Assembly: GCA_002350445.1 (NCBI GenBank)
Contig: DEEV01000006.1
Span: 1,073-7,883, forward strand
Length of the DNA: 6,811 nt
Direction: 5' to 3'
DNA from: Treponema sp. UBA2869
Lineage (GTDB): Bacteria; Spirochaetota; Spirochaetia; Treponematales; Treponemataceae
How positions within the stretch are numbered: the first letter of the stretch is position 1; every line of letters starts with the position of its first letter. A program made the position numbers and the translations under genes. The notes under the pieces are model-generated. The model was not told where the DNA came from. It saw nothing but the letters and a program-made list of their open reading frames with translations, and did not search any database. Shown in pieces: positions 1-6,682 of the stretch.

Positions 1-56
1 ACTGTTCCGGCAATGTTAGTACCACAGTGACATACAAATACACCAATTCTTTCCAT
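1..56 (-). CDS. hdrA: HdrA-like heterodisulfide reductase subunit A, N-terminal fragment (runs off the window)
   Basis: Only the first 18 codons are visible (MERIGVFVCHCGTNIAGT); the rest lies beyond position 1. The N-terminus, with its Cys-His-Cys-Gly motif followed by an N-I-A-G turn, is the characteristic opening of HdrA, the FAD- and iron-sulfur-containing subunit. In Hdr complexes HdrA takes electrons from a partner (hydrogenase, formate dehydrogenase or an NAD(P)H module) and, in bifurcating versions, splits them between ferredoxin and HdrBC. The start is supported by a TAAGGAG Shine-Dalgarno 11 nt upstream that overlaps the hdrC stop codon, and by the adjacent hdrC and hdrB genes. The FAD domain, the further clusters and any fused MvhD-like domain cannot be judged from 18 residues. 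The identification rests on one short motif plus operon context, but the two agree well. Confidence 0.82.
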   Translation of the reverse strand, partial: MERIGVFVCHCGTNIAGT

Positions 57-67
57 TTTCTATGTCA

Positions 68-74
68 CTCCTTA
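68..74 (-). promoter_or_regulatory. Ribosome binding site of hdrA overlapping the hdrC stop codon
   Basis: On the minus strand TAAGGAG lies 11 nt before the hdrA ATG at 56. Its first three bases are the TAA stop of hdrC, so termination of hdrC delivers the ribosome onto the hdrA initiation site. This suggests translational coupling of the two subunits. Confidence 0.75.
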
Positions 75-461
75 GCGTTTATATTTTCTGAAGGCACTAA
101 CGATAGCCTGCTGTGGCATATCATCATCAAGATGTTCAGGAACCTGAACTGGATCAAGGTGATGTGGACCACGCTGACCTTCAACAAATGCTCTTACACC
201 ATCAATCAGTTTTGCAGGTTCTACCTGGCGTGGACAACGCTCGAGGCAGGCAAAACATGAAAGACATGCATAGATTGATTTAGAATTCAAAAGAGGCTCG
301 AGGTCTCCGTTTTCTACCATCTGAACAAACTGATGTGGATGATATTCCATCGCATCATAGTTTGGACAGGTTGCAGAACACTTTCCGCAGACCATACACT
401 TTTTAGTATTTACGCCGCTTTTAAGAAGGATGATTTCTTTAGCAAGTTCATTATTTTCCAT
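72..461 (-). CDS. hdrC: HdrC-like heterodisulfide reductase subunit C (two [4Fe-4S] ferredoxin)
   Basis: This 129-residue soluble iron-sulfur protein relays electrons between HdrA and HdrB. Two ferredoxin-type motifs of the form C-x2-C-x2-C-x3-C-P are visible: C22, C25, C28, C32 (CMVCGKCSATCP) and C66, C69, C72, C76 (CLSCFACLERCP). These are the ligands for two cubane [4Fe-4S] clusters. The length and the wide gap between the motifs fit stand-alone HdrC rather than the fused HdrD or GlpC types. No signal peptide or membrane segment is present, so it is cytoplasmic. The ATG at 461 follows the hdrB stop by 2 nt and has a perfect AAGGAGG ribosome site 10 nt upstream, inside the hdrB C-terminal codons. 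hdrA follows 15 nt downstream. The physiological oxidised partner of the complex is not revealed by the sequence; in an organism without coenzyme M it need not be a heterodisulfide. Confidence 0.9.
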   Translation of the reverse strand: MENNELAKEIILLKSGVNTKKCMVCGKCSATCPNYDAMEYHPHQFVQMVENGDLEPLLNSKSIYACLSCFACLERCPRQVEPAKLIDGVRAFVEGQRGPHHLDPVQVPEHLDDDMPQQAIVSAFRKYKR

Positions 462-463
462 AA

Positions 464-1258
464 TTACTTGGCCTCCTTAATTCCAAGGGCTTCAGCAAGC
501 AATTCTGTAAAATAAATTACATCCAGCTTTGAATCACCTTTGTTCTTGATAAGGTTATAGCGGCAGAGAGGGCAAGAAGTAACAAGGAAATCTGCACCCA
601 TATCTTCTGCATTAGAAAGGATTTTCTTAGTTCTGTTCTTAGGAATAGATTCGTCTTCGAACATTGTGTAAGCACCACAGCACTCGTTTCTCTGTCCATA
701 GATTACTGGAGTACCACCGATGGCTTTAATAAAGTCCTCGATAATCTGTGGGTTTTCAGGATCGTCCAATCCAAGAACTTTTCCTGGGCGAAGAAGAAGA
801 CATCCGTAATAAGCACCGATTTTTTTGCCAGTAAATGGCTTTTTAACGGCAGCTTTAACTTTGTCCCAGCCTACAACATCACGCAAGATTTCGAGATAGT
901 GAAGAACTTTTGTTTCACCATGATACTCAATTTCATCCTGCTTGAGGTAATTATTCACCTTGAAAGCTACGAACTCGTCTGTAGCAACATCGTTATTAAC
1001 CTGTTTAAGAACGTTGTAGCATGCAGAACAGAGAGTAACCAAGTCATGTCCTGAATCGCGGGCATTTGCCAGAGCGCGAACAGATGAAAGCTTAGAAGCG
1101 ATTTCATCCTTTGCCATAGGGTATTCGCCACCACAGCACTGCCATTCAGGAATTTCTTCAAGTGTGAATCCTAATGCTTCCGCAGACTTACGCGCATAAA
1201 CATCAAGGTCTATAGCCTTGTTTTTCAGCGTACAGCCTGGAAAATAAGAATATGTCAT
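464..1258 (-). CDS. hdrB: HdrB-like heterodisulfide reductase subunit B (CCG-domain iron-sulfur protein)
   Basis: This is the catalytic subunit of HdrABC-type complexes, cytoplasmic, with two cysteine-rich CCG domains. Counting from the ATG at 1258 (264 residues), the first domain has C9, C41, C42, C77 and C80, and the second has C153, C193, C194, C229 and C232. Each set has the C-(n)-CC-(n)-CxxC form, and in methanogen HdrB these ten cysteines ligate two noncubane [4Fe-4S] clusters where the disulfide is reduced. All ten are present, so the protein should be cluster-competent. An in-frame ATG at 1270 would add four residues but has no ribosome site. The ATG at 1258 has GGGAG five nt upstream, and starting there places the first cluster cysteine at residue 9, as I recall for archaeal HdrB. 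It is first in the hdrB-hdrC-hdrA cluster, 2 nt before hdrC. GlpC or LutA-like relatives are unlikely given the separate HdrC and HdrA. The actual substrate is unknown. Confidence 0.9.
   Translation of the reverse strand: MTYSYFPGCTLKNKAIDLDVYARKSAEALGFTLEEIPEWQCCGGEYPMAKDEIASKLSSVRALANARDSGHDLVTLCSACYNVLKQVNNDVATDEFVAFKVNNYLKQDEIEYHGETKVLHYLEILRDVVGWDKVKAAVKKPFTGKKIGAYYGCLLLRPGKVLGLDDPENPQIIEDFIKAIGGTPVIYGQRNECCGAYTMFEDESIPKNRTKKILSNAEDMGADFLVTSCPLCRYNLIKNKGDSKLDVIYFTELLAEALGIKEAK
472..478 (-). promoter_or_regulatory. Ribosome binding site of hdrC inside the end of hdrB
   Basis: AAGGAGG on the minus strand is a full match to the Shine-Dalgarno core, 10 nt before the hdrC ATG at 461. It is made from the codons for Lys-Glu-Ala near the HdrB C-terminus (IKEAK), so coding sequence and translation signal share bases. 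Confidence 0.8.
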
Positions 1259-1263
1259 ACTTG

Positions 1264-1268
1264 CTCCC
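1264..1268 (-). promoter_or_regulatory. Ribosome binding site that fixes the hdrB start at 1258
   Basis: GGGAG lies five nt upstream of the ATG at 1258 on the minus strand. The alternative ATG at 1270 overlaps this region and is preceded only by AT-rich sequence without purine-rich complementarity, so the site decides in favour of the shorter HdrB. Confidence 0.7.
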
Positions 1269-1331
1269 ATATAAAATATACAATAGAAATCAGAGAAAAA
1301 ATTTAGCCGATTTTCCCCTAATTATCTAAGT

Positions 1332-1360
1332 AGTATACCTTGATTTTTATTCTTTGTGAA
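1332..1360 (-). promoter_or_regulatory. Sigma-70-type promoter of the hdrBCA operon
   Basis: On the minus strand a -35 hexamer TTCACA (1360-1355, five of six consensus bases) is separated by exactly 17 bp from a -10 hexamer TATACT (1337-1332, five of six). The predicted transcript starts near 1325 and gives a leader of about 67 nt before the hdrB ATG at 1258. No other pair of comparable quality was noticed in the gap. A weak four-pair stem (TTAG with CTAA, 1321-1303) followed by six T residues lies in the leader; it is too short to be called an attenuator. Confidence 0.7.
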
Positions 1361-1450
1361 GATTGTTTTTTGCCTTAAATTCTTATTTTAAAAAAATAGT
1401 GAATTTCTCTTATGGGATATTAATCTAAATTACCAGGAAGAAAAATAATT

Positions 1451-2194
1451 TTACACATTAATTACTCTGTGTTTAAAAAAGTCTACAACAGCGTCTTTAA
1501 TTTCATCTGGTGATTTGCTTTTTAAAATGTATCCATCAGGCTTTAATGGCATTACATTAATTACGCTCTGGCGGTCGTTACTTCCTGTAAGAAAAATAAC
1601 AGGAAGATTTTTTATGCGTTCATCTTTTCTGATAGCAGCAAGCACTTTCGGGCCGTCCATTGTTGGCATTTTATAGTCAAGAAGTACAAGATCAATCGGA
1701 TGCATATCAAGAAATTCAATTGCCATTTCGCCCGAATTTACAACAGAAACTTCAAAATCATCTCCAAGCCATATTTTTATACTTCTAAGAACGATAGGCT
1801 CGTCATCAACAACAAGAATATGTTTTTTTGACTTATCATTTGATTCAAGAATTTCAATAAGTGCATCAGAGTTAATAGCATAGGAATCAAACTTTATTGA
1901 AGGAATCTTTCTGAAGAATTCATCATCTTCGAGAGAAAGTTTTGTAATTCGTCCTATAAAGCAAAGGTGATAATCATGTTTTTTTTGCTCGCATACAATA
2001 CTGCGGATTATATTAAAATCTATATTGTCCGACAAAACAATAATAAGTTCGATTGAATAATTTGGCAGATTTGCAATTTCTTCTTTCTCAGGAGAAAAAA
2101 CATTAATTGTTAACCCGGTTTCTTTAAACTGATTTATGATATTTTTTACAACGAGACGCGACTGGTCTCCAATAATGTAAAGTTCGTTAATCAT
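1451..2194 (-). CDS. Two-domain response regulator: degenerate receiver plus canonical receiver, no output domain
   Basis: This is a 247-residue cytoplasmic protein. Residues about 125-240 form a canonical phosphoreceiver: acidic pair D130-D131 (HILVVDDEP), phosphoacceptor D173 (LLDYKMPTMDG), switch Thr T203 (FLTGS) and invariant Lys K225. Residues 1-118 have an alternating hydrophobic-strand and helix pattern like a receiver (LYIIGD, ELIIVL, HLCFIG). They lack a convincing acidic pocket, phosphoacceptor and Lys, so I read this part as a degenerate receiver; that is a fold inference, not a sequence match. No DNA-binding, GGDEF, EAL, HD-GYP or other output domain follows. The ATG shares one base with the kinase stop (TAATG) and has AAGGA 11 nt upstream, so it is coupled to the kinase and is its likely final phosphoacceptor. 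It may act by protein-protein contact, as a phosphate sink, or on the cyclase encoded two genes upstream. Confidence 0.85.
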   Translation of the reverse strand: MINELYIIGDQSRLVVKNIINQFKETGLTINVFSPEKEEIANLPNYSIELIIVLSDNIDFNIIRSIVCEQKKHDYHLCFIGRITKLSLEDDEFFRKIPSIKFDSYAINSDALIEILESNDKSKKHILVVDDEPIVLRSIKIWLGDDFEVSVVNSGEMAIEFLDMHPIDLVLLDYKMPTMDGPKVLAAIRKDERIKNLPVIFLTGSNDRQSVINVMPLKPDGYILKSKSPDEIKDAVVDFFKHRVINV

Positions 2195-5100
2195 TATTTT
2201 CCGATTCCTTCTGAGAGTAGACTTCGCAATTGCTTAAAGTCTACATTTTGAACACATAAACGGATTTTATCAAATTTCTCTGAAAAATCAAGAGGCAGTG
2301 TAAATTCTGAAAGTTCTGCGACAATTTTATCAAGACCGTCAATATCAAACGAAAGGGCACAAGCGTTAATCTGCTGCATTTTTTCAGAAAGTTTCTTTTT
2401 TGAAATTTTAGTTTTTTTGGCCTTTTTTTCAGGATTTTTTACCAGCGGCTCAAGTTCAAGCTTAAAATCAGAATACATTTTTACAAGTTCTTTATGTGGT
2501 TCTGAAATTTTATTTTCTTCTTTACTGTTGCTAAAATTTTCGAGCAGTTCAGAAATCTTAGAAAGCTCTTCGGCACCAATTAGCCTTGACGTACTTTTTA
2601 GGGAATGAACTTTTATACAGTAATTTTCCCAGTCTTTGTTTTTAAAAAAATTCTGTATTTCAGAAAGATTTTTATCAATTGAAGAATAAAACTGTCTGAT
2701 TGTATTTAAGAGAAGTTCTTCGGACGCGCAGTTTGTAAGTGCCAGGGCAGAATTAATTGAAGGGAGAGCTTTTACCTGCTTTATAAAATCTGAATAGTCG
2801 GTTTTGTTGTGCTCCGGCAGAGGCTGAAATTCTTCCAGATATTCCTTTGGAAGATAATTTCGAATCATTTCTTCAAGCTTTACAGGATTTACAGGCTTTG
2901 AAAGATAATCATCAAAACCTTCGCTAAGATACATGTTTTTTACGCCGCTCAAAGCATTTGCGGTAAGTGCGATGCAAGGTTTTCCTGCGCAAAGATTTTC
3001 GGTCATCTGTTTCATTGCATGCAGCGTTTGAATTCCATCCATTTCGGGCATACGGTGATCAATAAAAATAATGTCATATTTATTTTGTTTAACGGCTTCA
3101 AGTGCCTCTTTTCCGCTAAGCACTGTATCAATAGAAATTCCCGTATTTTTTAACAGGCCTTTTATTACATCAAGATTCATTGCTGTATCGTCAACAAAAA
3201 GGAGTTTTGCACGCGGAGCATAAATTTTTTCTTTGTAATTTGACATTACGGCAACAGTTTCTGAATAAGCTTCGTTTAAATCTCCAATTCCTGTCCAGTC
3301 GGAAACCTGCTGTTTTACCATAAATGAAAAATCTGAACCTTTTCCGTAAATGCTTTTTACATCAAGCTGACTATGCATTAAGTCCAGAATTCTTCGAACG
3401 ATGCTAATTCCAAGTCCACTGCCTTCTATTGTGCGGTTCTTTTCTTCTTCGATACGTTCAAACGGAGCAAACAAACGCGGCATATCTTCTTTTTTTATTC
3501 CGCTGCCAGTATCCTTTACATGAATTTTAAGAAGAATTTTTTCTTCAGAAACCTTTTCATAATCAACAGAAAAAATTACAGAGCCTTTTTTTGTATATTT
3601 AATTGCATTTGTTAAAAGATTTAAAATACACTGTTTAAGACGAACACAGTCTCCAATTAAAGTTTTTGGCAGAGAAGGGGAAACTTTTATTTCGTAATTA
3701 AGCTTTTTTTTGAAAGCCCTCTCGCGGGTCATATTCATAAGGTCAACAATAAGGGAAGAAACTTCGTAATTTTCAGAAATAAGTTCCATCTTACCGGCTT
3801 CAATTTTTGAAAAATCAAGAACATCATTTACAATTGAAAGAAGATTTGATCCTGCTGTTTTAATATTTGACGCATATTCCAAAATTGACTTTTCTTTGGA
3901 TTCCCGCAGAATTAATTCATTCATTCCAAGTACGGCGTTTATAGGCGTTCTGATTTCGTGACTCATATTTGCAAGGAACGCACTTTTTGCCTGAGAAGCA
4001 GCGGCGTTAATCTGACTTTCGGTAAGAGCTGCCTCTTTAGCTTCGCGTTCTTTTTTGTTCTGTTCGCTTATATATTCAATATATTCCTTAAGCTGAGTTG
4101 TCATCATGCGGATATTATTTGCAATTCTTCCAATTTCGTTAGTTGATTCATAAGGGATGTCTATGTAAAGTTCTCCGCGGGCAAGACGGTTTGTAGTTAT
4201 AGAAACCATCTTTAAAGGAATCATAATTTTTTTCTGAATAAAATGAATGAGAATAACTGTAATTGCGCAGACAATCACAAATGCTGCCAGAAGCGAAATT
4301 ATACGTCCATAAATCATAAGCATATATTCATCAGAAGTTACAGCCGCAATATATGACATTCCGTTATCAAGCGTCGCCTTTATGCCAAAATAGTCCTGGC
4401 CATCCCATGTAAATTTTTGAAGATTTTTTCCTTCAGAAGTTGAAAACTGTTCCATAATGGCAGAAATTGATGCAGAACGCTCGACAGATTTAGACAGTTC
4501 ATCTAATGCACCTAACTGAATCAGATTATTTTCTTTGCCAATTAAAAGTCCAAGAGATTCTTCAATAGGAACGGAAGTTACAATATCTTCTACAGTTGCC
4601 AGATTCAAATCTATACCAGTTACGCCCAATAGTTTTTCGTCCCGATAAACCGGAATACAATATGAAATCATTTTCTGTCGCAGACTTAAATTGTCATAAG
4701 GAAAAGTCCAGACCGGCTCTTTTTTCCAGACTGGCAAATAATACCAGCCGACATTTTCTATATCAGTTGGAGAATATAAAGATAAATCAGTTGGACGAAC
4801 ACTAACGAAACTTTTCTGATAACTTCCTGTAAGAAAGATTCCTCTCAATGGGCCGTATTTTTCTTTGTTTAATCTAAAAAAAACACTTGCAACACCTTTT
4901 TGATTAACAGCCTTAGAAGACATTAATTTTTCAAGTTCAGCCATATATTTTGTTTCGTAAGCAGAATCAAAGGAAAGCTTAGATTCGTCCAAAGTGTTTA
5001 ATATGTAATTTTCGAAATCATTTACAATCTTTTCTGCAGAATTAAAAAAACTGTTTAGTTCAAAAGTCTTTTTATCTGCAGCAATATAAATTGTTTTTGT

Positions 5101-5232
5101 ATAACTTTGCTTTAATAAACTATGATATTGAAAAAGGAGAAAAGCGGCTGTTACACAAAATGTAAGAGCTATACTTATAATTATCCATAAAATTGTCTGA
5201 TTTTTGAGCAGGTTTGAGGATTTTTTTTTCAT
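2194..5232 (-). CDS. Membrane hybrid histidine kinase (dCache-HAMP-HisKA-HATPase-REC-Hpt)
   Basis: This is a 1012-residue sensor kinase. The order is: membrane helix about 13-34; extracytoplasmic dCache-type sensor about 45-305 (GWYYLPVW at 162-169, ISYCIPVY, GVTGIDL at 203-209); second helix about 311-332; HAMP about 334-387; coiled linker. HisKA follows with H425 in SHEIRTP. The ATP-binding domain has its N box at N538-N542, G1 at D574-x-G-x-G, an F box at 588-591 and G2 at 604-608. The receiver has D681-D682, D725, T757 and K779, and the Hpt domain has H876 (VHSLKS). A Lys-rich linker (933-951) leads to a further helical tail to 1012. All phosphorelay residues are intact. The Arg two positions before the Trp-Tyr pair, which I recall from amino-acid-binding dCache domains, is Val here, so I assign no ligand. 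The ATG at 5232 forms ATGA with the upstream stop and has AGGA five nt before it. An upstream in-frame ATG at 5277 lacks a convincing ribosome site and would add a basic 15-residue extension. Confidence 0.9.
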   Translation of the reverse strand: MKKKSSNLLKNQTILWIIISIALTFCVTAAFLLFQYHSLLKQSYTKTIYIAADKKTFELNSFFNSAEKIVNDFENYILNTLDESKLSFDSAYETKYMAELEKLMSSKAVNQKGVASVFFRLNKEKYGPLRGIFLTGSYQKSFVSVRPTDLSLYSPTDIENVGWYYLPVWKKEPVWTFPYDNLSLRQKMISYCIPVYRDEKLLGVTGIDLNLATVEDIVTSVPIEESLGLLIGKENNLIQLGALDELSKSVERSASISAIMEQFSTSEGKNLQKFTWDGQDYFGIKATLDNGMSYIAAVTSDEYMLMIYGRIISLLAAFVIVCAITVILIHFIQKKIMIPLKMVSITTNRLARGELYIDIPYESTNEIGRIANNIRMMTTQLKEYIEYISEQNKKEREAKEAALTESQINAAASQAKSAFLANMSHEIRTPINAVLGMNELILRESKEKSILEYASNIKTAGSNLLSIVNDVLDFSKIEAGKMELISENYEVSSLIVDLMNMTRERAFKKKLNYEIKVSPSLPKTLIGDCVRLKQCILNLLTNAIKYTKKGSVIFSVDYEKVSEEKILLKIHVKDTGSGIKKEDMPRLFAPFERIEEEKNRTIEGSGLGISIVRRILDLMHSQLDVKSIYGKGSDFSFMVKQQVSDWTGIGDLNEAYSETVAVMSNYKEKIYAPRAKLLFVDDTAMNLDVIKGLLKNTGISIDTVLSGKEALEAVKQNKYDIIFIDHRMPEMDGIQTLHAMKQMTENLCAGKPCIALTANALSGVKNMYLSEGFDDYLSKPVNPVKLEEMIRNYLPKEYLEEFQPLPEHNKTDYSDFIKQVKALPSINSALALTNCASEELLLNTIRQFYSSIDKNLSEIQNFFKNKDWENYCIKVHSLKSTSRLIGAEELSKISELLENFSNSKEENKISEPHKELVKMYSDFKLELEPLVKNPEKKAKKTKISKKKLSEKMQQINACALSFDIDGLDKIVAELSEFTLPLDFSEKFDKIRLCVQNVDFKQLRSLLSEGIGK
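2206..2210 (-). promoter_or_regulatory. Ribosome binding site of the response regulator within the kinase gene
   Basis: AAGGA lies 11 nt before the ATG at 2194, inside the final kinase codons. The spacing is long, which fits re-initiation at the TAATG junction more than strong independent initiation. Confidence 0.5.
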
Positions 5233-6593
5233 CGTTTTCCTGCTCCGTTTCCGCCGGCTTCTTTTATTGCATAACATGCCTGAACAGCACGGTAATAGTT
5301 AATTTTAATTGATTCAGAAAGGTCTATATCAACAATTCCTACCGAAACTGTAACATCCAGGTTTTTTGACGCTGTTTCACAAAATGTCTGAAATCTTTCA
5401 AGTGCTTCATCGCTTTCCATTTCCAGAAAAAGCACAAATTCATCTCCAGACCAACGGAACATAATTCCTTTTTCATCAAGGACGTTTTTTGCAAGCTCAA
5501 CAACGCCAAGAATAATCTTGTCTCCGTCACGACCATCATTTACAATTTTAAAATGATCAATATCAAAAACTGCAAGCGATTTGTAGCGGGTAGTGTTAAA
5601 GACTCCTAGCTCGCCGTAAGATTCCATAAGGTAGTTGCGGTTTGGAAGCCCTGTAAGTTCATCTTCCGGTAAAGAAGATTTAACCAGATCATGATGAGAA
5701 ACTTTTTTAAACTGAAATAAAGTTAAAATTATTGAAACAATAAGAAAAATATTTATAAGAACAATAAGAATAATTCCTTCAAGTTCGGCATCTATAAAAT
5801 TTTTACCCTGAACAACAAGATACCAGTCTATATTTTGAAGATAACGGGTCATGCGAAAGCCGTGACGTTTTTTTTCAACATGAGTAAAACCTTCGCTGGA
5901 AGCATTGTCTGAAAGCGCATCAGAAATATATGCGTTTTTAAGATTATTTGTATCTGTATCTACCTGAACAAGCCCCTGCGAATCTATTAGATTTATTTTT
6001 ACTTTATATTGCTTTTCTACTGCGGCAAGCATTTTCTGCCAGTCTTCCATAAACATGCCGATTCCGCAGACGCCCATTGTTTTACCGTTTGTATCTACAA
6101 TGCGGGCAGTAATAAAAACGCTCCATCTGTAATCGTAAAGTTGATTTCGATCGGTTTCTACCTGAAAAATAAGACCTGTATCAAGGAACATAGGATACCA
6201 GTTGTCATATGGATCCTGCTGTGGATTTACAATTTTTGCAATGCCTGTACTTGTGTAGTAACGGTGCGTCTTTTCGGAAACAACATAAGCCGCAGAATAG
6301 CCGAAGTTACTTTTAAGTGCAGATAGAAAAGAAGACATCATTTTTTCCATTGCTTTTTCTGGTGTATTCGGCTCCTGCTCAAGAGCCCGGATAAGAAACT
6401 CATCGGAACTGAGACCACGGGAGATTCCAATTGGACGTTCAATTGTACCGGCAATTAAGCCATAAATATGGGAAGCAACAAGCTGATTATTTGAAATTTC
6501 GTGATTCTTGTTATGTAAAAAAGAAGGGGTAACAAAAGCAAGAAGAAAAAGAGATAAGATAATAAGAACTATAATGGTTATTTTCTGTTTCAA
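5229..6593 (-). CDS. Membrane Cache-domain GGDEF protein, putative diguanylate cyclase with variant SGDEF site
   Basis: This is a 454-residue protein. Residues about 5-22 form an N-terminal membrane anchor. Residues about 30-265 form an extracytoplasmic Cache-like sensor (DNWYPMF at 130-136, RWSVFITARIVD, GVCGIGMF at 174-181). A second helix spans about 272-293, and a GGDEF domain runs from about 310 to 450 (DELTGLPNR at 311-319, FDIDHFK at 343-349, RWSGDEF at 380-386, SVGI at 417-420). GGDEF domains condense two GTP into cyclic di-GMP. The metal-binding D344 and the acidic pair of the signature are present. The signature starts with Ser instead of Gly. The stretch from the N-D pair to G-D (352-358) is three residues shorter than usual, and no RxxD inhibitory site precedes the signature. 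The start is TTG at 6593 with AGGA ten nt upstream; an in-frame stop lies eight codons upstream and no ATG intervenes. Activity is plausible but not assured. It heads the three-gene operon. Confidence 0.85.
   Translation of the reverse strand: MKQKITIIVLIILSLFLLAFVTPSFLHNKNHEISNNQLVASHIYGLIAGTIERPIGISRGLSSDEFLIRALEQEPNTPEKAMEKMMSSFLSALKSNFGYSAAYVVSEKTHRYYTSTGIAKIVNPQQDPYDNWYPMFLDTGLIFQVETDRNQLYDYRWSVFITARIVDTNGKTMGVCGIGMFMEDWQKMLAAVEKQYKVKINLIDSQGLVQVDTDTNNLKNAYISDALSDNASSEGFTHVEKKRHGFRMTRYLQNIDWYLVVQGKNFIDAELEGIILIVLINIFLIVSIILTLFQFKKVSHHDLVKSSLPEDELTGLPNRNYLMESYGELGVFNTTRYKSLAVFDIDHFKIVNDGRDGDKIILGVVELAKNVLDEKGIMFRWSGDEFVLFLEMESDEALERFQTFCETASKNLDVTVSVGIVDIDLSESIKINYYRAVQACYAIKEAGGNGAGKR
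5238..5241 (-). promoter_or_regulatory. Ribosome binding site that supports the kinase start at 5232
   Basis: AGGA lies five nt before the ATG at 5232, inside the last codons of the GGDEF gene. Together with the ATGA stop-start overlap (5232-5229) it supports this start over the in-frame ATG at 5277. Confidence 0.65.
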
Positions 6594-6603
6594 ATAAAAA
6601 ATG

Positions 6604-6607
6604 TCCT
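6604..6607 (-). promoter_or_regulatory. Ribosome binding site of the TTG-initiated GGDEF gene
   Basis: AGGA on the minus strand lies ten nt before the TTG at 6593. It sits immediately after the 3' arm of a predicted leader stem (6608-6616), so folding of that stem could influence ribosome access. Confidence 0.5.
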
Positions 6608-6682
6608 GTTTAGTTCATAAGTCGGCAAACAAAACTTGCCTCTGAGCCATTCTTTCGAGGAACCTAAACCGGCCCTGTGTAA

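Noticed and set aside
333..515. Open frames on the plus strand opposite the hdr genes, and others at 27-260, 2417-2608, 3958-4146, 4596-4805 and 6009-6326
   Set aside because: They lie antisense to genes with complete conserved motifs, have no recognisable domain, and no ribosome site was noticed for any of them.
1259..1270. Longer HdrB start at 1270
   Set aside because: It has no ribosome site, adds four residues before the conserved start, and the GGGAG site is placed for the ATG at 1258.
1296..1321. Intrinsic terminator or attenuator in the hdr leader (TTAG/CTAA stem followed by six T)
   Set aside because: The stem has four pairs with one G-C pair and an eleven-base loop, which is too weak to support termination.
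1354..1371. TTGTGAA overlapping the hdr -35 box as a possible Rex (NADH/NAD sensor) operator
   Set aside because: Only one half-site is present. The bases where the inverted TTCACAA partner should lie are a T run, so there is no palindrome.
5233..5277. Longer kinase start at 5277
   Set aside because: It would overlap the cyclase by 49 bases with no convincing ribosome site. The ATGA overlap at 5232 with AGGA five nt away is much better.
6640..6655. 16S-rRNA-like word ATGGCTCAG on the minus strand
   Set aside because: Only the short word matches; the flanking sequence does not continue as 16S rRNA.
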